Both the position numbers and the translations under genes were made by a program. From Owenia fusiformis (taxonomy: Eukaryota > Annelida > Polychaeta > Sabellida > Oweniidae): a stretch of 64,000 nucleotides of DNA. The DNA lies in the NCBI GenBank assembly GCA_903813345.2, contig CAIIXF020000008.1, forward strand, positions 9,265,278-9,329,277. Reading direction: 5' to 3'. Positions 37,426 through 49,345 of this stretch are shown in pieces (position 1 is the first letter of the stretch; the number at the start of each line of letters is the position of its first letter). The notes below the pieces were generated by a model. The model had not been told where the DNA came from and ran no database searches. It saw nothing but the letters and a program-made list of their open reading frames with translations.

Positions 37426-37945
37426 CCCATAGGCTCTGTGTGAGCCAATAAAGCTAAAGCCAATAAAGGTGGTAGAGCCAATGTAAGAATTTATGACATA
37501 TATGACAGAATCTATTTTTGATAGTGTTGACTGTTGTCATTATTTATGTTCACAACTTTATCTGTGGGTCTGGTACTGGTAGATTATTATTTCAAGATCA
37601 GTCACAGGAAGTTGAACTAGATATTCAAAATATTGTTTCATATCTGATACATAAACAATGACTCACGTGTAAAAATTAAGGCAGGACTGTGGTACTCATT
37701 TCTATGCCATTATCTCGAGCAAGATCTCGTTTTTTAATATAAATCAAATATTTAGAATATTTCTGTTTTTATTTTCCACATCACAATTTTCTCAAGATAT
37801 CTAGATTTACAACTCTAAAACGAATTTCAAAATTTCACCACTTTATGTAGAGTTACATAATCAACACTATATATATACAATTTCAAACAGTACGAAATTC
37901 TATCGAAAAAATGAAATAATGAATAAGAAGCTCAAAGAACTATAC

Positions 37946-38016
37946 CTGTTTGTAATTTCGATTATCTATCAAATCTCAGTTCTAGTGAAACAGACTTCCG
38001 GTTTTCAATTTCCGGT
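37946..38016 (-). promoter_or_regulatory. GCC1 first exon donor and ETS-like promoter sites
   Basis: On the minus strand a candidate non-coding first exon ends ACAAACAG|GTATAG at 37946. Just upstream lie two ETS/GABP-type motifs: CCGGAAGT (38002-37995) and CCGGAA (38016-38011). Paired ETS sites at a TATA-less start are typical of housekeeping genes. Start site inferred near 37990. Confidence 0.5.
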
Positions 38017-38640
38017 GAGCATGTTTTTATTTTTATAACATGTTTTTACATCATTTACTGTGATTTCTGCAGGTGATTTTATATTTATGGCATTGAATGC
38101 ATACTTAGAAAAAAACATTCAGTTTAATTACTTAAAAATATGGTGTAAGAGCTTCTATGTTCTTAATTTTTTACAAAACTCAGAATTTTTTTTTGTAAAG
38201 TGGGAGACAAAAATAAATCTCAACCCAAAAGTTGTCACAATGAGCTAAATTCTAAGTTTCGTGTCTCAAACTCTCCCAAGCGTTAGAAAAATATTTCCCA
38301 TTCACTTTAAGTAGCACAATAAATGAATCCAAAGCTTCTAACCTACAAATGATGGATAAATCCCTACCAAATCGAACGAATGTTTTCATGAATCGCAATG
38401 TTTGTGATCCAAGGAGGATTGACTCCCAGAATGCAACATCAGGTAACCTTAATTACTCATGACAGATTTCAAATGGCGGAACAGCATTTTGAAAGCTTAC
38501 ACGTGCCTTGTTGCATTCTGGGAGCCAATCCACATTGCGGCGTAATCGGGCTCCGAAATCACCTCAACATTTGAAGAGTCAGCATTAACATGTGAATTCC
38601 ACTTCAAATTTTTAAGTTCTTATTTGTCATTATGGACACA
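38017..38640. promoter_or_regulatory. Bidirectional promoter interval between GCC1 and ESF1
   Basis: No coding. An inverted pair of 22-bp sites (38416-38437 and 38510-38531, 21 of 22 matching) carries CTCCCAGAATGCA, which resembles the ZNF143/THAP11 motif, with a CCAAT on the right copy. Between them is AAATGGCGG (38471-38479), YY1-like. Head-to-head gene arrangement supports a shared promoter; factor binding is inferred. Confidence 0.45.
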
Positions 38641-38698
38641 AATTCCACTATATCTGGACTTACTAGAACGGAGAAAATAGAGCACTGAATACACTGAG
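38641..38698 (+). other. Probable ESF1 5' UTR exon (5' limit unknown)
   Basis: A strong donor ACTGAG|GTAAGA at 38698/38699 pairs with the acceptor TTTCAG at 39025, 29 bases before the ESF1 ATG. The 5' boundary given is nominal. Confidence 0.4.
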
Positions 38699-39054
38699 GT
38701 AAGAATTTATTACATGTGCGACAGCATGTAATTTCCATAGCTTTTGTAATTCTTTATGTCCCCCACTGTACAGCTCTAGCTTTGTCAGAGTAAGTAAAAC
38801 CTAGTCTACACTTTGAATCTAAAAAAAAGCAATTGAAGGACCATATTGAAACAGAATATGTAAAAATAGAAAGATTTATACTTGTCCTAACTTTTGAAAC
38901 TTGTGAAAACTTATTTTTTTAAAATATCTAAAATGACTTTAAAATAAATAGTTGATGAATGATAAAAACATATTTTCAAACTTTACATGGAAACTTTAAG
39001 TTGAAAATTCATTTGCTAATTTCAGACATAGTTTCAGCAGAACAGACTAGCAAG

Positions 39055-42000
39055 ATGGAAGAACTAAAGAAAGATGAACGCTTTTGTCACATAGCTAAAG
39101 ATCCTCGCTATTGGAAGATGAAAAAGCAAGAAAGGAAAGTTAAAATTGACAAAAGATTTAATGCTATGTTTGAGGACAAAAGATTCAAGTTAAAGTACAG
39201 TGTTGATAAGAGAGGTAGACCAGTCAATACAACTAGTAATGAAAACCTGAAAAAGTTTTATGAACTTTCTGACTCTGATGTTTCCGATGACAATGACGAG
39301 GAGACTGAAAATGATGAAATTAAGAAAAGTAAAAATAAAAAGGAGAGTAAAATGGACAAAAATGTGAAAAATAAGTTACAATTGGATAACAAAACTAGTA
39401 ACGTAAAACAATCAAATAAAGACACCTCAAAGCATAAAGACAACAGAAGCAGTAAAACAAATATAAACACTTTAAAGCTTAAAGAAAATAGAACCACTCA
39501 TAAACATAATGCAATTAAAGAAACAGAAGATCCAGAATCTGATGAGGATGGTGATGATGAGGAGGATCTGGAGGAAGACATTGATGAATCAGATGTTGAA
39601 GAAAATGGTGAGTCAAATTAAGAACAATTTCAAAATTGTTGCATTTGTAGTCTCGCAATATGCTACAATACTGTCTCCCTTCCCTATACTAAAGATGAAT
39701 TTCCATTATATGCCTACATAACATGTATTAGATGTAAAAGATTAACATCCTGGCATTATTTATTGATGAATAACTTTGATATTGTTGCAGATACAAATAA
39801 AAGAAATGAAATATTAAATGGACGCAGTAAGCGCCCTATAAATGTGGATGCTGATCAGGAAGATTCAGATGAAGAGGGTTCAGAGAGTGAGGGTTCAGGT
39901 AGTGAGCAGTTGGAGAGTGAGGGTTTAGGCAATGAGGGTTCAGGGAGTGAAGGTTCAGACAGTGAAGAATCAAGCAGTGAGACTGATAATGTGGATCTTG
40001 CAAGAGGAGCTGGGAATATTCCAACCAGTGATGAGGAATCAAGTGGAGCTGACTCTGATGAAAATGAAGGTAAGGTGAAGGTCCACACCAACAAATTGAA
40101 TAATAAATAATAAATTAAAACCCCACATAAAGGTCACACTGCTTCATAGTGCTCAGATCAAAATATTTTTGCTACAATTAAATTGACAGAGATGTGATTT
40201 GATTGCAACATGTACACAAACAATTTGATCTTATTGATAATTTATTTGTTGATATATGATTTAAAATCCAACTAAACTATTGTAAAAAGGATGTTTAAGA
40301 ACCAAATCAGATTTTTTATTTTCTAACTTCACCTAAACGTTACCTTGCCTTAAATGGTTGAAGATATTGTTGAACTGTGGTGCCTACGCATGGTATATGG
40401 AGAAATTATCACACTCTAGAGTTTTCATGTCATATAAGTTTGATATTGTTCAAAGCATTACCTCAACTATAAAATGGTTTAATTCGATGAAAACATTGTG
40501 AATGCAGCACTTTGCTGAATGCTTTGATGTAAATGTTGCAATATAGTAAGCTTGTAAATGCTGGTTTGATTATTATTAAGTACAGTATTGTTTTTTATTA
40601 TATACCCAATATGTAAAACTAATCCTGATTGGTCAATACCTAGTCACGTGTTCCGAAATAGATTTACTATTTCCCTTCGAAAGTTATATTCCCTCAAATG
40701 TGATGTCTGCGGCTTCAGGAATAGTACATTTTAGAGGATATTCCCTCGGGGAAATAATTTAACACTATTGCCCTCAATGGCAGTCACTATTTGTATACTA
40801 TTATACTATTTAATCTGGATAATTGTATTTTATACAGGTGTAGATCCCAGGATAGGTGCAGAGAGCAGCTCAGAGGACAGTGAAAGTGACCAAGATGCTA
40901 AAGGTAAGTGAACATAGGCATTAGCATGTCAAAATGAATAAAGGACATGTTCTTTTTATATACTACTTGATGAAAAGTCAGTTTATCTGGATTAAAACTA
41001 ACTGACCTTTGGACTAGCACAAATGTCATATTCTGAAAGGGTCAATATAAGCTAAAGCATTCATTCTTAGGTTCTTTATAGAAAGCTGTCTGAATTGGCA
41101 CTAACCTACATATTTCTAAATGTATTTTTGATATGGTCTTGGAAAGAAACTATTCTATTGGTTTGAAATTATTCTTTTTATTTATAGGGATTTTTGTCAT
41201 TTTTTTTCAAATGTTACCCTTGAATGATTCCTTATTGTTATACAGTAATGTTAATTTAAGTATTAATTTAGATATTTTAGTTTTACTCATTATGGCGTAA
41301 CATTGCCCAATGAAGATTTATCAATATCAATAAATCAAAGGTGTCCAAATGAAATCTTTATAGCAGGTGCTTTATTGCTTCAGATGAAGACTTTGATCAC
41401 AAATGGGGAGAGTTGGACACTGATGCCCGGGAGGCTGTGGAGATCACTAATCGTTTAGCTGTATGCAACATGGACTGGGATAGGATCAAAGCACAGGATT
41501 TACTTGTACTATTTAACTCTTTCAAGTCTGCTGGAGGTGTCATTCTCTCTGTTAAGGTAAAAGCAAGGATCTAAGTAAAAGTTATTTAACATTAAAATAT
41601 ATGATAGTTTAAGTATGAATTATGTATAAAGAAAGCAAATATTTAGCTACATAGTGCAAAAGCCCAAATATTTGCCGACCAAAATTTTTGCATTTAGCAC
41701 TCAAAACTCAGGACGAGAACTTGAACATTGCAGAAATAAAGGCACCTTGAAAAATTGGGCTTTTACATTATACATTGCCCTTCATATGGGGCAATACGTT
41801 GCCATTGTTGCCAAAGTCCTGAAACGTGAAGCCTGCCACTATTGTGTTCTGTAATATTGTAGATATACCCATCAGAGTTTGGTAAGGAACGTATGGCACT
41901 AGAAGAGAAGCAAGGACCCACTGAGCTGGTGGAAGAGAAACTGGCCAGTGACGAGGAGGAGACTCCAGAGGGTAAGATGATATATTGTTTTGTCACCATA

Positions 42001-45000
42001 AGAAGTGGTGCGACATATTGTTATAGTCTCCAACTTTTTGTGGATGGTGTTTGGGGGTTGGTGTTCTGCAGTTGGCATCTGTAACAAATGGCAGGTGACA
42101 TTTTTCATGGTAATGCCTTGTTTAATGTTGTTCCTAGCCTCCAGTTTCTTTAAACATATAAGTTTTCCTTCTTTTCTATGGCTGTTCCTGCATTATTGTT
42201 TAAGATGGTTTTAGTGCATACATTGTTTTGGTGTATACAGTGGAAGGAATGAAAGAGAATAATTGAATTAAGATGTTAAATTGAATTTAAGTAACAAAGC
42301 ACATTTAATTTTGAAATATGCATCTTGGAATATAGTGTCCAACATTGATACAATTAAATAATCCCAAAATTTATTAGAAGCTTGACATTTGTGTACTCTA
42401 GGTGCTGATTACCATCGAGAGAAATTACGTAAATATCAACTCCAGAGATTAAAATACTATTATGCAGTTGTGGAGTGCAACTCCCCAGAGACAGGCAATC
42501 AGATTTATACAGAATGTGATGGGATAGAATATGAGGCCAGCGCTACTAAATTAGATCTTAGGTAAGCACTTTGTCTTATTTACAGCTGTGACATAACTAC
42601 TATTATTTGTTTTGATTACCTTTATACAGAATATACAGTAAAAAACAGAGTTTACAGTATACAATTGTTGACCTCTTCAGAGGTCAACCGGCAAAATTGT
42701 ATACCGAGACTGTAAACTGAGAAACTACTGTTGACAGAGACCGAAGGTCGAGGTCAACAGTAGTTTCAAGGTTTACAGTCGAGGTATATGATTTTGACGG
42801 TTGACCGAATGGAGAGGTCTACAATTGTTTTGTTAGTCAGAAGAAACTAATAATACACATATAGACGACAGTCATCAATCATGGCTTCGTTTTACCTTGG
42901 AATAAATAATAAAATAATTTAGTATTCCCAGGTTTTACAATCTTTTCTCCGAACCACGCCAGCAATAATTTTTTAAGAAAATCTGAAGACAGTGGTAGTT
43001 AAACTCTCTGTTTTCGACACATCACTGCATAGGCCTGCTCACTAGTAAAATATAGCCTAATGTAAAATTTTACGTTTCTATTTGTATTTTTGCTCTACTT
43101 GTCGTCTAGCAAAGTCAAAATATCACTTTCATCAACGTAATGCAAAATGTCCGTCTACCGTGTTTTTTTCTGTAAACATTATGACGTCATATTTCCCATG
43201 ATTCACAAGTGTAGTACAGTAACATGCGCGGTCAATAATATGATCTCCCGTGATGCACAGGTGGGGTACAGGCAAAAATGTTGACCACTAATTGACCAAT
43301 CAGATGTGAGTATTTACACTGAGGTACTAACAATAAAAATTTATGACCTTACTATACAGAAATGGAGACGGTGATTCTTACCAAGTTCATACTCATTGTG
43401 CATACACAACTACCCTTGTAAAACATGGAAAGATTTTTAAGCACTGTTTGTCTGATCAGATTCCCTTGAATGCATTATAATCCGTCTTACAAATAAGTTT
43501 AATGTGGTCATCAATGTTTAAGATCACATTTAGAGGTCAACGGGAAACAATTGTAGCATTTTATTTACAATTTAATAATTGGTCCAAAACACTTTAAATC
43601 ACTACAAAATTTATACAAAATTTATAAATACTTGTCCTGTGTATTAAGGTTCTAGTCATTTAGTAACTGAGTCTTTTTTCTTTTCTGATTGTTTTAGGTT
43701 TATTCCCAATGACATGACTTTTGATGATCCACCCTCAAGTGTAGCTAGTGATATGCCTGACCAGGCAACCTATAAACCTTCAATGTTCTTCACCACTGCA
43801 CTCAACCAGTCTAAGGTAAGTAGGAAGTCCTTGTTGATCTCAATGCATTAAGTTATTATATTCGATTGAAAGGGGACACATCGTTCTTTCCCATTTATGC
43901 CTTTTCCTGTGTTTTTGTATTCCCTATAACATTTCTTTGTAAGAGTTTAATAACACTACTCATTCAGTATGGTGAAATTCAGCACAAGGCCAATTCGTGT
44001 ACAATTTCACCATATTGAATGGCCTATCATGGTTTATTAATTCAAACATAATAAATGAAAATATTGTCTAGAGAATCGGAGATTGAACTCCATGAAATAA
44101 CCAAACTTGGTGTTATTTGCGCAATCCCCAGGTGTGATGTCACAATGTGTTACACAATACATAGATAAGCTGCATTCTGATACTCAATTCGAGAACAGTC
44201 GTGTTTTAATAGGATTTCAGTCTTCATACATGTATTTACAGGTGGCGCTAACCTGGGATGAAACAGACCCTGATCGCAAGCAGGTGCTCAATAAAAAGTT
44301 CACTCCTGATGAACTAGAAGAAATGGATGTGAAAGATTATCTAGCATCTTCTGGATCTGATGATGATAATCAAGGTATGTATAAACTAGGGCTCTCACGG
44401 TTTCATAGTTCCTCGGTTCGGTTCGGTTCACGGTTTTTATCTCCTCAGTTTCGGTTCGGTTTTCGGTTCTTATCGCACGTTAATGTAAAAAATCAAATAA
44501 CTCAAAAAGATGGCGCGATTTCATTATTTATATGAGCAGCCCGGGAGCATGTTTACCTCTGATATAAGTCAGTTTTATTTACAAATTAATCATTAACTTT
44601 GTATTGTATTTTATTTATGCGATGAAAAATAGATGGCGCGATTTCATAATAAATAAGCGGCCCGGGAGCATGTATAACTCTGATCTATTCTATTTCTGCA
44701 GACAGCAAATTTTAACATTTTTTCACACGTACCTTTCTCATATACCATAACGATTTTGCAAAGCCGGCATACCGTTCTTTCCGGGAGAGAAACACCATCT
44801 CTCGTTGGAAATCCAAAATAACCCCAACAGTGGGCCTTGTACGACTTTTAAGCGTTTAGAATGCCGAAATCTTCACCTCTTGTTTCGAGATTCATCTTCC
44901 TCTACTTTAACGAACGGCACTTTTTCTGAATTAACAAACCGTTAAAAAATCGAACATCGGAGTTTTTCGAACCGAACGTACCGACTGAGGCCCAAGAACC

Positions 45001-48000
45001 GCGGAGCACCGCGGTTTCGGTGCACCGTTAGACCCTTAGTATAAACCAGCAATTATAAATAGCACCATATAATCTTAATGAAAAATATATGAAAAAATAG
45101 ATTTGACTTGATCAATATCCAGGGCAACTATGAAGGTCTTGTAAATTCTATTAATAATGAGAGGTACAGGATATTATGTTTATCTCACATTGCCTATTTT
45201 ATACCCAATAACCCCATGATATTACATAATACCAGTCCAGCTAATGGTCATTTCACTGCCTTTTCAATAATTAAGAATAACACAATACAGGTGCAAAAAT
45301 TGCCCCATCCCCCACCCAGTCTGTCTGTCTTAAACTCTAAATAATCCCTCAATGACTACATTACACAGGTGCAGAATATGAAGGTCTTGACAACGACGAC
45401 TCTGACTCCGAGGATGAGGCTGAGAAGATGTCCAAGTACAAAGCACTCTTAGAGGGACTTGAGAAGAAGGACCCTGTTGAGGATGACACTGATGCTGGCA
45501 TGGAGATTACATGGGAACCAGGTAGGCATATCATATACATGTATTTAAATTTAAACATAAGTATTTCAATCTCGTCTTTTTTGGTACGATTCAAGATGGC
45601 TTACAAGTAAAAGGAGAAATCTGACTTTTTAAATTTGAGCTTGCACATTGCATATATCATGACTAGCTGTAATATATTATTTTGTTGTAGGTTTGAAGGA
45701 GACTACAGAAGATCTGGTGAAGAAGAAGTCTAAAGAGAACGAAGGACAGACACCTTGGGAGAAGTACCTTGAGAAAAAGAAAGAAAAGAACATAAAGAAA
45801 AGAGAAGCTAAAGCAAAGGGGAAAAAGAATGAGAGTGAAAATGTGGAAACAGTAAGAGGCTTATACAAACTAGAAATGCAGAGATCCAAGACATGCTCTG
45901 AATAATTCTTAACTGATGAATTCCTAAATTAATTGTTGTTTTCATGGAAATCATATATCACAGTGAAAGAATAACAAACTTAAAATTCCTTTTGGGAATA
46001 CCCTGAATTATGAATAATATCAATCTTTTATAACTTTGAGCCTGTCTATGTTAAAATTCCTCAGATCTTTGACAATTTAAAGCGTAAATTAAAGATTAGA
46101 ATGTGGTAAATGTTTGATAATGCCCATGTACTTATCCCTTGTATCCATACCCCTATTGTTTTAGTGAACAGTTGAATCATTACTTTACATTTTGTTTTAC
46201 AGACTGTATAGATCATAATCATTTTCCGATATATTTATGTAACTGTAGATTGTGGCCCCTGCTGGGAAGGATGATGCCGCTGCATTCAGCGATGATGAAT
46301 TACCTGAAGGTGTTGACATGAATGACTCATACTTCACTGAGGCTCTTAATGAAGGCACAGCTGGACAACCAGCTGCAACCAAAGGTAAGGGAATGTCTGG
46401 GTTCTTTTATTACGTCACTACCACAATTGGTGACATATTTTTATAGTCTCCTATTTCTTTGTGGCACGGTTGATAGTTGATGTTCAGCATCTGTAACAAT
46501 TGACAGGTGGTGACATTTGCATGTTAATGCAGTGTTCGAGTACCACTGTTATGAAAAGTCTTTATCCAAATAGTAATAATATATATATATATATAATACT
46601 AAACTAAACTTTAGGGTATATAAAAAATGATTTTTGCCCTGTATCCCCTTGTTGGCAAAATGGTGAGCCTCCAAGTTTTGCCATCTTGCCATAGTGGGCT
46701 CATACTACTACTATTATAATGTAAGAATCTCATATTGATGCCCTTCAAAACTGCCAATTATAAGCTTCTTAAATGTGTTTATTTTAGATGGTAAGAGAAA
46801 GAAGTACAGGAAAGGCAAGAAACCCAAGGATTCAGATCTCAACCCTAAAGATCAACAGGAACAGGTGGGCAACCAAACATGAATAAGCAATCTGGACCAT
46901 TACTAACACATTTGTTAATACTGTAGCATCTGCTTTCAACAAGTTAATTAATGTACATTAAATTAAATTCACTTAAAAAGAGAGTGGAAAATATTGCAAA
47001 AAGTGATATTAGAATAAGAATTAGATTATATAACATTAAAGGATGTTTATGAAACTTATGTTATTGTATGCCTCATACAAATATTAATTCAAGTTGTATC
47101 ATTTGTGATTTAGGCCGAGATGTCTCTGTTGATGATGGATGAGGATGATGGCAAGCAGCACTTTAACCTAAAGGACATCATGGCTGTTGAGAAGAAAACA
47201 AAAAATAAGAAGAAATTGAGAAAATTGAAGGAAAAACTAAAAGCAGCTGAGGAGGATACTTTTGAGGTAATACTTGTTTGCGTGAAAATGAAAGTGTGTG
47301 TTGTTCCATCATTTGAGAACTATATAAATTGTTAATAATCATAGATATGACATGCACAGACATGGGGACGATATGAGAAATATGGGGTAACTAATCCTTT
47401 AACTGTTAATCCCCACCTTATTCAAATACCATGTCATTTACATATCATTTTGAACTATCTTTAATACCTTTTTCAGTGACACTATTTTTTTTCTTGAAAG
47501 ATTTAATGTGATCTACCATATTTTCAAAGTTTAATATACCCCAACGTTGTTAAATACATTCGAAGTTCATGAATATTACGCATATATTAAAAATAAGAGC
47601 TGATTTAGTGCTAACAAAATGTAACGCATCCATTATGTATCGCTCATCAAGTTTTTCCAATGCCTCCAGAGGATTCAATTCAATTGTTTTTCAATTAAAA
47701 ATAATTTCTGAAATATTGTCCTCGAGATCTTGTTACTGCATAATTTTTTTTAATTGAAGAATGCTAAAAAATGTAACACTCATCATTTTTGATCTCATAA
47801 GGCTACTTGCGCCCTATACTACTCATTGTTTTGTTTCAGTATTTTGACGCCATAATGTGACACTAATTCTCCCCAATTTCTGGCATGTAACAACATATTT
47901 TGATTTTGACTTTTGTTAAAGGACAGAAGCCTGCATTTGTTTATAATAAAATTTGATACCTCTCTGTTTATTGATATTCATTGAACATGTTGAATACATT

Positions 48001-48288
48001 TAATTTCAGTTGTCAGTTGATGACCCACGGTTTTCCGCTGTGTACAATTCCCATTTGTACAACATAGACCCCTCTGCACCAGAGTTCAAGAAAACAAAAG
48101 CCATGGACACTATAGTAAAGGAAAAATTCAAACGTAAGGAAGAGGGCAACAATAAAAACACTGAAGAAAAACCTTCAAAAATACCAAAACTCCAAGAAAA
48201 ACCAGACAATAGTTCAACATTAAGTGCTCTTGTGAAATCTGTCAAGAGTAAGACTGCACAGTTTCAACAAAACAAGAAAAAGAAATAG
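39055..48288 (+). CDS. ESF1: ESF1 nucleolar pre-rRNA processing protein
   Basis: Fourteen coding exons: 39055-39607, 39791-40069, 40838-40903, 41384-41556, 41863-41971, 42402-42561, 43698-43815, 44242-44374, 45369-45521, 45691-45851, 46249-46384, 46788-46864, 47114-47266, 48010-48288; 849 residues, against about 851 in human. The N-terminus has [20 protein letters not shown], typical of ESF1. Acidic Ser/Glu/Asp-rich tracts run to about 310. The conserved core (about 310-530) includes [13 protein letters not shown] and [18 protein letters not shown]. Near 757-800 is the NUC153 block ([18 protein letters not shown]), followed by a Lys-rich tail. ESF1 acts in the nucleolus in 18S rRNA maturation. 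Every junction is GT-AG and keeps frame. Confidence 0.95.
41972..42128 (+). repeat. Dispersed MITE-like repeat (TGTCACCACC family)
   Basis: Runs from the exon 5 donor: 'gtcaccataagaagtggtgc', then ACATATTGTTATAGTCTCCAA, to 'ggcaggtgacatttttcatg' and 'taatgccttgttt'. Near full-length copy, immediately downstream of an ESF1 exon. Confidence 0.75.
42650..42845. repeat. Cluster of hairpins in ESF1 intron 6
   Basis: GTTTACAGT...TTGACCTCT / AGAGGTCAA...ACTGTAAAC (about 42650-42718) folds on itself. GAAACTACTGTTGACA / TGTCAACAGTAGTTTC-like arms follow (about 42720-42770), then another GTTTACAGTCGAGG arm. Consistent with nested MITE copies; class unknown. Confidence 0.65.
44379..44386. repeat. Left 8-bp target duplication of hAT-like element
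   Basis: GTATAAAC, repeated at 45039-45046. Confidence 0.85.
44387..45038. mobile_element. hAT-like non-autonomous element beside the ESF1 exon 8 donor
   Basis: 652 bases flanked by 8-bp direct repeats GTATAAAC. The ends are imperfect inverted repeats (TAGGGCTCTCACGG and, reversed, TAAGGGTCTAACGG). CGGTTCGGTT-rich subterminal regions are mirrored as AACCGAAC at the other end. Contains an internal direct duplication (GATGGCGCGATTTCAT at about 44509 and 44632). 8-bp duplications and TAGGG-type ends are the hAT signature. No transposase. Confidence 0.88.
45039..45046. repeat. Right 8-bp target duplication of hAT-like element
   Basis: GTATAAAC, identical to the left copy. Confidence 0.85.
46404..46545 (+). 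repeat. Dispersed MITE-like repeat (TGTCACCACC family)
   Basis: Contains GTCACTACCACAATTGGTGA, 'tttatagtctcctatttctt', 'gcatctgtaacaattgacag' and GTGGTGACATTTGCATGTTA. In ESF1 intron 11, starting about 20 bases after the exon. Confidence 0.75.
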
Positions 48289-48354
48289 TATTTAATTATT
48301 ATGTATATTGGATGACTCTTACAGAACAGCATGAAGAAGAACTTCTGCTATTAA

Positions 48355-48360
48355 AATAAA
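48355..48360 (+). terminator. Polyadenylation signal, ESF1
   Basis: AATAAA 67 bases after the ESF1 stop codon. Confidence 0.6.
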
Positions 48361-48415
48361 ATTTATAAAAATTAATAATCAGAAAGTATGGTATATTTTT
48401 CTCGACTGATTTATT

Positions 48416-48545
48416 ATGTCCCCTCCAGAAGTGGGGACATATTGTTATAAATCTCCAACTTTTTTGAGCACCGTGTTTGGCAGTAGGTGGTTTGCGTCTG
48501 TAACAAATGGTAGATAGTGACATTTTGAACGTTAATGCCTTATAT
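48416..48545 (+). repeat. Dispersed MITE-like repeat (TGTCACCACC family)
   Basis: Begins ATGTCCCCTCCAGAAGTGG, with 'gacatattgttataaatctc' and 'gcgtctgtaacaaatggtag', ending with GTGACATTTTGAACGTTAAT. Just past the ESF1 polyadenylation signal. Confidence 0.75.
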
Positions 48546-49345
48546 TATTTTTAAATTGGGATATGTTAATCAGATCTTCATACTTGAACCAAGCTATACC
48601 ATCTGAATCGAGGCATTTATATCCATGCTTATCACCTATGCATGATACAAAATGATGCAAAATTCAAAATGATATAAATTAGAATATTCCAAACCAGGAT
48701 GTCAGAATCTCCATGAATAGTGTTTTAGTCAATAGACAATACTAATGACAATTAGCTTCCATGAAAACTGAAAATAGATCTTGAGTTTTAACAAAGCATA
48801 CATATTTATTTGTTATATCTTTCAAAGATTTATTCATTCATCTATATTAAATATCTTTTAAAGATATATTCATACATCTACAATGTTAATTGAATTGTTA
48901 TATCTTTTAAAGATATATTTATTTATTTAAATATTTAATTTAAGGTCTCAAATAACCACAAGTTTTAATAAAAACAAATTGAGAAGATTCAAGATACATC
49001 CAAAATTGTGAAATATGACTAAAATCTTAGTATTAATTTAATGTAACTACACATGTACTCAAATGCCATTATGCAGAACTGTTCATACAAAATATCACTT
49101 TTTAAGTGTAATATAAAATACAAGACAGGGAACCGTAATTGAGAAAAGTTTTTAGAAAGTGCGCTTTATGCATATGTTGGTCTCTCATTTTATGAGAAAT
49201 ACATGTATTGATCGCATAAGGTTCTACTCATGAAGACTTTCCATGCATAATTACATGCTGAGATGAGTATTGTTCGCTAAGTTCCCACTCATAGGCACCT
49301 CGCATTATTTCTGCAATGCGTTTAGTCCATCCATTGTTGCTATGT
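48546..49345. other. Spacer between the convergent ends of ESF1 and TECPR2
   Basis: No gene. Around 48812-48935 three copies of the palindrome ATATCTTT(T/C)AAAGAT occur within imperfect repeats. The TECPR2 3' UTR presumably ends here. Confidence 0.5.
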
